Source of the DNA: Acidobacteriota bacterium
Lineage (GTDB): Bacteria > Acidobacteriota > Terriglobia > Acidiferrales > UBA7541
Reading direction: 5' to 3'
DNA: 64,000 nucleotides
Assembly: GCA_003224085.1 (NCBI GenBank)
Contig: QHYK01000043.1
Span: 62,001-126,000 of the forward strand
Positions 57,855 through 64,000 of this stretch are shown here, one piece after another (the first letter of the stretch is position 1; each line of letters starts with the position of its first letter). The translations under genes were made by a program, and so were the position numbers. The notes under the pieces are model-generated. The model worked only from the letters and a program-made list of their open reading frames with translations, was not told where the DNA came from and searched no databases.

Positions 57855-58859
57855 ATGCCCATCAAGGTCGGCATCAACGGCTTCGGCCGCATCGGACGCA
57901 ACATCATGCGCACGGCCATCGACGACAAGGACATTCAGTTCGTCGCCGTGAACGACGTCACCGACGCCAAAACGCTCGCGCATTTGCTGAAATACGATTC
58001 CGTGCTCGGTAATTTGCCGCACAAGGTGACCCACACCGATGACAGCATCTCGGTGGACGGCAAGAGCTTCAAGGTATTCCGCGCGAAGGATCCCGCCGAG
58101 CTGGATTGGGCTTCGGTTGGCGCGGAAATCGTCGTCGAATCCACCGGCCTATTCACCAAAGGCCCGGACGCCAAGAAGCATCTCCGCGCTCCGGTGAAAA
58201 AAGTCATCATCTCCGCGCCAGCGGACGGCCCCGACGCCACTTTTGTTCTCGGTGTCAACGACAAGTGCTACGATCCCGTGAAGCATCACGTCATCTCGAA
58301 CGCGTCCTGCACCACGAATTGCCTTGCCCCCGTCGCCAAAGTTATCCAGGATACGTTTGGCATTCAGAGCGGCACCATGACCACCATTCACTCCTACACC
58401 AACGATCAGCGCCTGCTGGATCTGCCGCACAAGGATCTACGCCGCGCTCGCGCCGCCGCCTTGAACATGATTCCCAGCTCCACGGGCGCCGCCAAAGCGC
58501 TGCATCTCGTGATTCCGGAATTGAAAGGCAAACTCGACGGCTACGCCATGCGCGTGCCCACGCCTAACGTGAGCGTAGTCGACCTCACCGTTTTCGTTGA
58601 CAAACCTGCGACCAAAGAATCTGTCAACGCGGCGTTGAAAGCCGCGGCCAATGGCCCGATGAAAGGCATTCTCGGCTACACGGAAGAAGAGCTTGTTTCC
58701 GCCGACTTCAAAGGCAATGCCAATTCGTCCATCGTCGACGCCGAATACACCAAGGTCGTGGGCGACCGCTGCGTCAAAGTTTTGGCCTGGTACGACAACG
58801 AGTGGGGCTACTCCTGCCGTTGCCGCGACCTCATCAAGCTCTTGGCTTCAAAGTTCTGA
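57855..58859 (+). CDS. gap: Glyceraldehyde-3-phosphate dehydrogenase
   Basis: Glycolytic NAD-dependent enzyme making 1,3-bisphosphoglycerate. 334 residues from [19 protein letters not shown], with GGAGGAAGGC before the ATG; the 45-residue track extension is noise. NAD-binding [10 protein letters not shown], the catalytic [12 protein letters not shown] Cys, [38 protein letters not shown] and [11 protein letters not shown] are all intact. First gene of gap-pgk-tpiA on the plus strand, with 63 bp to pgk. Asp/Asn in the NAD site (AVNDVTD) suggests NAD rather than NADP. Confidence 0.97.
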   Translation: MPIKVGINGFGRIGRNIMRTAIDDKDIQFVAVNDVTDAKTLAHLLKYDSVLGNLPHKVTHTDDSISVDGKSFKVFRAKDPAELDWASVGAEIVVESTGLFTKGPDAKKHLRAPVKKVIISAPADGPDATFVLGVNDKCYDPVKHHVISNASCTTNCLAPVAKVIQDTFGIQSGTMTTIHSYTNDQRLLDLPHKDLRRARAAALNMIPSSTGAAKALHLVIPELKGKLDGYAMRVPTPNVSVVDLTVFVDKPATKESVNAALKAAANGPMKGILGYTEEELVSADFKGNANSSIVDAEYTKVVGDRCVKVLAWYDNEWGYSCRCRDLIKLLASKF

Positions 58860-58922
58860 GGTAGACTTAGCGACGCGCGGCGGGCCGCATCAGATTTCTA
58901 GCCATTCGTCACTTCTTGAGTC

Positions 58923-60119
58923 ATGTCCAAGCTCACCATCAACGACCTCGAGCTCAAAGGAAAGCGCGTTTTCATTCGCGTGGATTTCAATGTTCCGCTC
59001 AAGGACGCTGTCGTCACCGACGACACGCGCGTCCGCGAAACGCTTCCCACGCTTCGCCTCGCCATCCAAAAAGGCGGTCGCCTGGTGCTGGCCTCGCATC
59101 TCGGGCGGCCCAAGGGCGGTCCCGATCCAAAATATTCTCTGCGGCCCGCGGCCAGAAAACTGGAAGAACTGCTCGGCAAGCCAGTTGCTTTTGCGCTCGA
59201 TTGCATTGGCCCCGGCGCAGAAAGCCAGAGCAAAGCGCTGCGCCAGGGTGAAGTTCTCGTGCTTGAGAACGTCCGCTTTCATCCTGAAGAAGAAAAGAAC
59301 GACGAAACTTTTTCCAAACAACTTGCCGCCCTGTCGGATGGCGTCTTCGTGTGCGATGCTTTTGGCTCAGCGCACCGCGCTCACGCTTCCGTCGTCGGCA
59401 TTACGCGTTTTGTGCAGCAGGCCGCTGCCGGTCTTCTCATGGAAAAGGAGCTTGCCTATCTCGGCAAAGCGGTCTCGAATCCTGCGCGCCCCTTTGTTGC
59501 CATTCTGGGTGGGGCGAAGGTTGGCGACAAAATTGAAGTTGTCGAAAATCTCATGAAGATCGCCGACGCCATGCTCATTGGGGGGGGGATGGCCTACACA
59601 TTCCTGAAAGCGGATGGTCAGCCCATCGGCAAGTCTCTCGTGGAAGACGACAAGGTTGAGCTGGCGCGCAGCCTTCGCGAGGAAGCGCAGCAAAAGAAAT
59701 TCGGGCTGCTCCTTCCCGTGGATCATGTCGTCGGCGCGGAATTCAAAGCCGACACCGCGACCAAGGCCGTTGCCGTTTCCGCCACCCCGGATGGGTGGAT
59801 GGGCTTGGACATAGGCCCGAAAACGATTGAAACCTACAAACAAAAAATCGCCGGCGCCAAAACGATTGTCTGGAACGGTCCGATGGGCGTTTTCGAGATG
59901 CCCGCCTTCGCCAAGGGCACCCTCGAAATCGCTAAAGCCGTTGCCGAAGCCACCACCGGCGGCGCAACTTCTATCATCGGCGGAGGAGACTCGGTTGCCG
60001 CCGTGCGCCAATCAGGCGTGGCCGACAAAATCTCGCATATTTCGACTGGGGGCGGCGCCTCGCTCGAATTTCTCGGCGGTCGCAAACTGCCCGGCGTGGA
60101 AGCCCTCACCAACAAATAG
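58923..60119 (+). CDS. pgk: Phosphoglycerate kinase
   Basis: Transfers phosphate from 1,3-bisphosphoglycerate to ADP. 398 residues, typical. [14 protein letters not shown] (substrate binding, start), [72 protein letters not shown], and the Gly-rich end [12 protein letters not shown] and [15 protein letters not shown] are present. Second gene of the glycolytic run, with 84 bp to tpiA. Nothing unusual. Confidence 0.97.
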   Translation: MSKLTINDLELKGKRVFIRVDFNVPLKDAVVTDDTRVRETLPTLRLAIQKGGRLVLASHLGRPKGGPDPKYSLRPAARKLEELLGKPVAFALDCIGPGAESQSKALRQGEVLVLENVRFHPEEEKNDETFSKQLAALSDGVFVCDAFGSAHRAHASVVGITRFVQQAAAGLLMEKELAYLGKAVSNPARPFVAILGGAKVGDKIEVVENLMKIADAMLIGGGMAYTFLKADGQPIGKSLVEDDKVELARSLREEAQQKKFGLLLPVDHVVGAEFKADTATKAVAVSATPDGWMGLDIGPKTIETYKQKIAGAKTIVWNGPMGVFEMPAFAKGTLEIAKAVAEATTGGATSIIGGGDSVAAVRQSGVADKISHISTGGGASLEFLGGRKLPGVEALTNK

Positions 60120-60203
60120 CAAAATGGATAACCTCTTGCTCTGCGAAACCTCCGTGCTCTCGGCGTCTCTGCGTCATCTTTTTCTTTTTTCTTGGAGGCT
60201 TGC

Positions 60204-60959
60204 ATGCGCCGCCGCGTGATTGCCGGCAACTGGAAAATGTTCAAGACGCAAGCGGAAACGCGCGCGTTCTTCAAGGCGTTTGCTCCGCTTGTCTCCGCTT
60301 CCAAGCACTGCGATATCGTGACTGCGCCGCCCTTCACCGCCATTCCCGCCGCCGTGGAAGCTGCGAAAAACACCAACATTGTCATCTCCGCGCAGGACGT
60401 TTACTGGGAGAAAGAAGGCGCGTTTACCGGCGAAATCTCCACGAGCATGCTCGTCGAAGCCGGCTGCCGCTACGTCATCATCGGGCACTCCGAGCGCCGA
60501 CAGTTTTTTGGCGATACGGAAGAGACGGTTACCAAGAAAGCCAAAGCTGCGCTTGCTGCGGGCCTGACTCCGATTGTTTGTGTCGGCGAGCACCTCTCTC
60601 ATCGCGAATCTGGCCAAACTCACAAAGTCTGCAAAACGCAGTTCGATGGGGGCCCCGGTTTGTTGACCCCGGACGAATTCTCGCGCATCTTGATCGCTTA
60701 CGAACCCGTGTGGGCCATTGGCACAGGGCGCACGGCAACGCCGGAAATTGCCGCCGAGGCTCACAAATTTCTGCGTCAATGCGCGGCAGAGAAATTTTCC
60801 TCGGCGCACGCCGCGGCGCTGCGGATTCTATACGGCGGCAGCGTCAAGCCGGACAACATTAAGGGACTGATGGCGCAGGAAGAATTGGACGGTGCGCTGG
60901 TCGGCGGAGCGAGTCTTGATCCCAAGTCTTTCGCATCGATCGTGAATTTCACGTCCTAA
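60204..60959 (+). CDS. tpiA: Triosephosphate isomerase
   Basis: Interconverts dihydroxyacetone phosphate and glyceraldehyde 3-phosphate. 251 residues from [18 protein letters not shown] at 60204, where GGAGG lies five bases upstream; the track start (TTG) is four codons earlier. Catalytic Lys in NWKMF, His in [11 protein letters not shown], Glu in [16 protein letters not shown], and the phosphate loop YGGSVKPDN with LVGGASL. Last of gap-pgk-tpiA. In many acidobacteria secG follows tpiA directly; here it comes 2.8 kb later. Confidence 0.97.
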   Translation: MRRRVIAGNWKMFKTQAETRAFFKAFAPLVSASKHCDIVTAPPFTAIPAAVEAAKNTNIVISAQDVYWEKEGAFTGEISTSMLVEAGCRYVIIGHSERRQFFGDTEETVTKKAKAALAAGLTPIVCVGEHLSHRESGQTHKVCKTQFDGGPGLLTPDEFSRILIAYEPVWAIGTGRTATPEIAAEAHKFLRQCAAEKFSSAHAAALRILYGGSVKPDNIKGLMAQEELDGALVGGASLDPKSFASIVNFTS

Positions 60960-61022
60960 GGTTTCGCGGAGCTTTAGCCAGTGTCACGGCGGTTTGAGAC
61001 CCGTGGACGCCTCAAAAATGCC

Positions 61023-61128
61023 TGTCATTCTGAACCCATCCGACGAGGATGACCGAAGAATCTGGAGCCGAATCGGAGAGTACAGGCCCTCCACGCATGG
61101 AGATCCTTCGCTTCGCTAGAGGATGACG
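61023..61128. repeat. Dispersed TGTCATTCTGA-type repeat
   Basis: TGTCATTCTGAACCC...GAGGATGACCGAAGAATC and GAGATCCTTCGCTTCGCTAGAGGATGACG form imperfect inverted arms (TCATTCT/AGGATGA; GAAGAATC/GATCCTTC). Copies of this kind of imperfect hairpin repeat occur at high number in several bacterial genomes, including Acidobacteriota. Non-coding; it lies between convergent tpiA and the ECF gene. Confidence 0.65.
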
Positions 61129-61142
61129 CATGCGAGTTCGGG

Positions 61143-62411
61143 TCACTCTTGCGAGACCTGAACCTCCTTGAGTCTGCGCTGCAGATATCTGCGTTCGCTG
61201 TCATTTGCGACCAATTCCAACGCTCGCGCATAGCTTTTGGCGGCTTCCTCCCGCGACCCGCTGCGGCGCAGCAATTCGGCCCGCGCGGCGTGCAAGATGT
61301 GATAGTTCTTGAGTTCGCCTTTTGAGGCAAGCGCATCGATGATGGCTAATCCTGATCGCGGACCATTCACCATCGCTACGGCTACCGCGCGGTTGAGAGA
61401 TACGATCGGCGAAGGCTGGAGACGCTCCAAGACATCGTAAAGGCGCACGATCTGGGGCCAATCGGTATCTTCCTGACGCGCCGCCTGACAATGCTGCGCA
61501 GCGATCGCTGCCTGCAGAGCGAACGGACCTGGCCCGCCACCGAGCGCCTCTTCCACGAGCGGGAGCGCTTCCGCAATCTGCGCGTGATTCCAGCGAGAGC
61601 GATCCTGATCTTCAAGGAGAACAAGTTCGCCAGCTTCATCCAGGCGTGCATCGCGGCGGGAATCGTGAAGCAACATCAGCGCGAGGAGCCCGGTGGCTTC
61701 GGCCGGAGGTTTGGGCGACATCAAGCCTCTGACGAGCCGGCCAAGACGAATCGCTTCCGTGGAGAGATCGGTGCGAATGAGGCGCTCGCCGCGCGTGGCT
61801 GTGTAGCCTTCGTTGAAGACCAGATAAATTACGGTGAGAACTGCATCCAACCGCGCCGGCAAATCGCTGGTCTCGGGCACAATGTAGGGGATGCCCGCGT
61901 CGCGAATCTTGCGCTTTGCTCGAACCAGGCGCTGCGCCATGGTTGGGCCGGGAACCAGAAATGCTCGAGCAATCTCGTCCCTCTCCAGGCCGCACAATGC
62001 GCGTAGAGTGAGTGCGACTTGCGCTTCCAGAGCTAGGGCAGGGTGGCAGCAGGTGAAAATCAGCCGAAGGCGATCATCGGGAATTTCTTCGGTGTTGTAA
62101 TTTGGTTCCTGGGTGACTGTGCCGAAGCTAGTCACGCCATAGGCTTCCAGCTTCTCCCGGAACCGGTCCCTGCGGCGGATGCGGTCGATGGCTTTGTGGC
62201 GAGCGGTCTGGATTAGCCAAGCCCGCGGGAATTCTGGCACGCCGGACGCGGGCCACTGGTCTGCGGCGGCTGCAAAGGCTTCCTGGGCGGCTTCCTCAGC
62301 GGCATCGAAGTCCCCGAACAGCCCGATCAGAGCAGCAACAATGCGCCCCCAGTCCGAGCGGTAAACCGCTTCTAATGTGGCAGATACGTTCTGGGGCGTG
62401 CTTTGGGGCAT
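61143..62411 (-). CDS. ECF42-type sigma factor with SnoaL/TPR-like C-terminal extension
   Basis: 422 residues from MPQSTPQNVSATLEAVYRSDWGRIVAALIGLFGDFDAAEEAAQEAF at 62411; the track's 104-residue extension is the shadow of the YCII gene. Sigma2 to residue ~75 (AWLIQTARHKAIDRIRRRDRF), sigma4 LIFTCCHPALALEAQVALTLRALCGLERDEIARAFLVPGPTMAQRLVRAKRKIRDAGIPY. The remaining ~220 residues (DUF6596-type plus TPR-like, YLVFNEGYTATRGERLIRTDLSTEAIRLGRLVRGLM...RLYDVLERLQPSPIVSLNRAVAVAMVNGP) is the ECF42 extension, which replaces an anti-sigma factor. These sigma factors go with YCII/DGPF proteins, one of which is divergent next door. Confidence 0.92.
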   Translation of the reverse strand: MPQSTPQNVSATLEAVYRSDWGRIVAALIGLFGDFDAAEEAAQEAFAAAADQWPASGVPEFPRAWLIQTARHKAIDRIRRRDRFREKLEAYGVTSFGTVTQEPNYNTEEIPDDRLRLIFTCCHPALALEAQVALTLRALCGLERDEIARAFLVPGPTMAQRLVRAKRKIRDAGIPYIVPETSDLPARLDAVLTVIYLVFNEGYTATRGERLIRTDLSTEAIRLGRLVRGLMSPKPPAEATGLLALMLLHDSRRDARLDEAGELVLLEDQDRSRWNHAQIAEALPLVEEALGGGPGPFALQAAIAAQHCQAARQEDTDWPQIVRLYDVLERLQPSPIVSLNRAVAVAMVNGPRSGLAIIDALASKGELKNYHILHAARAELLRRSGSREEAAKSYARALELVANDSERRYLQRRLKEVQVSQE

Positions 62412-62492
62412 GGGGAATGATAAATATTCCTGGCCGGGCTGTCGATTCTGGCCATCCCCATTCGATTCACTGGTGAAAGGGAGGAGGATCTC

Positions 62493-62858
62493 ATGAAATA
62501 CATGCTTCTGATTTACGACGACACGCGGGTGTGGGAGAAGTTCAGCGAAGCCGAGCGCCAGAAGGGTATGGAGCTGTACATGAAGTTTACCCAGGAGGTC
62601 AAGAACGGGGGGCACTACGTGGCCAGCAACCAGTTGCAGCCGGCGTCGGTGGCGACGACCGTCCGAGAGCGCGACGGCAAGCGGCTCGTCACCGATGGCC
62701 CATACGCGGAGACACGCGAACAACTCGGCGGCTACTACATGATCGAGGCGAAGAATCTCGATGAAGCCATCGCTATCGCGGCGAAGGTGCCTTCAGCGCA
62801 ATGGGGTGCCGTGGAAGTGCGGCCCATCGTGGAGCGTCCCGCACAGGCCTCGGCTTAA
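62493..62858 (+). CDS. YCII/DGPF-domain protein
   Basis: 121 residues, ribosome site GGGAGGAGGATCTC. MKYMLLIYDDTRVWEKFSEAERQKGMELYMKFTQEVKNGGHYVASNQLQPASVATTVRERDGKRLVTDGPYAETREQLGGYYMIEAKNLDEAIAIAAKVPSA shows the DGPxAETKE-type signature (here DGPYAETRE) of DGPF-domain proteins, ferredoxin-like fold. Known partners and probable targets of ECF42 sigma factors; the biochemical role is not established. Divergent from the ECF gene with an 81-bp shared promoter region. Confidence 0.92.
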   Translation: MKYMLLIYDDTRVWEKFSEAERQKGMELYMKFTQEVKNGGHYVASNQLQPASVATTVRERDGKRLVTDGPYAETREQLGGYYMIEAKNLDEAIAIAAKVPSAQWGAVEVRPIVERPAQASA

Positions 62859-63009
62859 CGGCAACGAAGCAGCGGAATCCGCCGTTGTAGCGGCTCGTGT
62901 GTCTTCTGTTAAGCGCTAGACTTCTTTGGCGACACCCCGGCATAAAAGCCGCCCGCGTGGTACGCGGATTGACCGGGAATCGACAATAACGAGGGAAGGG
63001 AGAAACAAG

Positions 63010-63606
63010 ATGAGCTTCCGAACCATAGTAAGAGTCACAATCATTTCCCTCAGTACCTTGCAAGCAGCAAGCGCGCAGTCAGGGAAGGAGACAAGTACAC
63101 CCATATCATCCGAAGATGCCGTTATGTGGCGTCGATATAATGGAACGAGAGCGCAAAGAAACGATTGTGAGTCTATTCACGCGATCGGGCAATCTCAGAC
63201 TGAGCCGCGTACGCGCGCACGAGCTGAAGCAAAGATTACCGTTCAGAGTTCTGAAGCCGAGCCCTACGACCAAACCGCGAGCCCGACATTAATGGAGATC
63301 CGTCTAAGCGAAACGTTCACCGGAGATATCCAGGGCGAATCAACGGCTCGGGCTTTACAGGTCCTGCGCGACGATCATTCTGCCAGCCTCGTCAGCGTCC
63401 AACGATTCCGCGGAAAACTCGGCGGGCGCCAGGGCACCTTCGTGCTTCAAGGCTCAGAAATCATCGAGAACGGCAAGATCAAGGCGACATGGTTTGTCGT
63501 TCCTGGATCGGGGACAGGTGATCCTTCCGGGCTGGGCGGCCAGGGCGGCTTTGAAGGCCATTTTGGAAAAGGGTCCGACGGAACCCTGGATTATTGGTTT
63601 GAATGA
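63010..63606 (+). CDS. DUF3224-domain exported protein
   Basis: 198 residues from MSFRTIVRVTIISLSTLQAASAQS, a signal peptide; GGGAAGGGAGAAACAAG precedes the ATG, so the track's upstream start is wrong. Linker to ~75, then the full DUF3224 domain: AEAKITVQSSEAEPYDQTASPTLMEIRLSETFTGDIQGESTARALQVLRDDHSASLVSVQRFRGKLGGRQGTFVLQGSEIIENGKIKATWFVVPGSGTGDPSGLGGQGGFEGHFGKGSDGTLDYWFE. DUF3224 proteins are beta-barrels related to allene-oxide-cyclase-like folds and are usually cytosolic without a signal; the exported version with a spacer is less common. Function unknown. YCII/DUF3224 neighbourhoods are frequent near ECF42 genes. Confidence 0.87.
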   Translation: MSFRTIVRVTIISLSTLQAASAQSGKETSTPISSEDAVMWRRYNGTRAQRNDCESIHAIGQSQTEPRTRARAEAKITVQSSEAEPYDQTASPTLMEIRLSETFTGDIQGESTARALQVLRDDHSASLVSVQRFRGKLGGRQGTFVLQGSEIIENGKIKATWFVVPGSGTGDPSGLGGQGGFEGHFGKGSDGTLDYWFE

Positions 63607-63794
63607 TGTGGCTGCCATCGTAGACAGCCGGTCAAACGACGCAGCGGAAAATCTCCTGCCTATTAGACGGGTGCGGAGTATATGGCGCACTACACCACAG
63701 CCACCAGAATAGAGGCGGAGCTAGGCTTGCGCTTAACTCCATATTCTAAGAAAATCTAGTAGGACCTTCTTTTGCGAGCGATTAGGAGATAGGC

Positions 63795-64000
63795 ATGCCA
63801 GCTTGGATGAAATGGGCCATTGCGTTGGCCATAGGATTCGGGATTATCGCCACAGGCTTCCGCCTTTCCTGGGGCGGTACGTGGATCCTTAGACCGTTTT
63901 TTATTTTGAATTGTCTCGTTCTGATCATCGTAGTGCTGCTCCAGAGCGGCAAAGCGGCTGACTTGGCAGGCGCTTTTGGCGGTGCCGGCAGTCAAACGGC
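63795..64000 (+). CDS. secG: SecG preprotein translocase subunit, C-terminus beyond window
   Basis: The frame is open to the window end and is missing from the track. TTAGGAGATAGGC precedes the ATG. Residues ~36-69 ([35 protein letters not shown]) are the strongly conserved SecG stretch (first membrane helix, [23 protein letters not shown]). Ordinary SecG begins just before this helix, but here ~35 residues precede it with a further hydrophobic segment ([21 protein letters not shown]), so the protein would have one additional N-terminal helix. SecG stabilises SecYEG. Continuation past 64000 is expected. Confidence 0.85.
   Translation, partial: MPAWMKWAIALAIGFGIIATGFRLSWGGTWILRPFFILNCLVLIIVVLLQSGKAADLAGAFGGAGSQT

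Noticed and set aside
62412-62723. 104-residue N-terminal extension of the ECF42 sigma factor
   Set aside because: It is the antisense of the YCII gene, and the family start is MPQSTPQN at 62411.

Overview
The window looks like a chromosomal segment of an Acidobacteriota bacterium (Terriglobales-like). This is inferred from gene content, not from a marker gene: a large Oar-type TonB-dependent receptor with an N-terminal carboxypeptidase-regulatory domain, a zinc-ribbon/kinase/TPR giant protein, a PTPS-related membrane protein, DUF5117 and M16 peptidases, acidobacterial-style dispersed hairpin repeats, and many decayed gene fragments between intact operons. Both ends cut a gene: hisC at the left edge and secG at the right edge.

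Layout. 1-3.6 kb: a minus-strand his operon (hisI-hisG-hisD-hisC, each junction a 4-bp ATGA overlap). It is preceded by a 26-codon leader peptide with seven histidines, an intrinsic terminator and a strong sigma70-type promoter, i.e. a transcription attenuator. 3.7-6.1 kb: msrB, two small proteins, tRNA-Gly(GCC) and a RelB/RelE-type toxin-antitoxin pair. 6.8-13.1 kb: a secreted DUF11-type protein converging on a 1202-residue Ser/Thr kinase-TPR protein. 13.2-18 kb: an accessory zone with an MHS transporter fragment, a broken DUF5615 gene, an antitoxin/PIN pair, a SnoaL-like protein, a truncated tyrosine recombinase and an AAA ATPase.

18.5-46.5 kb is the main discovery: a lasso-peptide locus that appears dedicated to a glycosylated product. 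An ECF sigma factor and a zinc-finger, coiled-coil membrane anti-sigma factor precede an Oar-like TonB receptor and an Atxe2-type lasso-peptide isopeptidase (plus strand). Facing them on the minus strand are, in transcription order, a GT4 and two paralogous GT8-like glycosyltransferases, the B2 leader peptidase, two lasso cyclases and three tandem 50-residue precursor peptides that are missing from the ORF track. A divergent plus-strand group encodes the PqqD-like RRE protein (B1), a second RRE fused to an exostosin-like glycosyltransferase, and another GT4 enzyme. An ABC exporter with an M16 peptidase and a DUF5117 metalloprotease lie at the far side. The proposed logic: the RRE proteins present the precursor to B2, to a cyclase and to the RRE-tethered glycosyltransferase; the ABC protein exports the product; the sigma/anti-sigma pair senses it; the TonB receptor imports it; and the isopeptidase opens the ring.

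46.9-48.2 kb: a GH92 mannosidase fragment and two tandem AraC-type HTH proteins. 48.6-57 kb: proB-proA, a YjjX-type NTPase, thymidine kinase, a GHMP sugar kinase, a BamE-like exported protein and a lipase maturation factor-like membrane protein. 57.8-61 kb: gap-pgk-tpiA. The remainder holds an ECF42-type sigma factor divergent from its YCII partner, a DUF3224 protein and the start of secG, so the common tpiA-secG neighbourhood is split by an inserted block.
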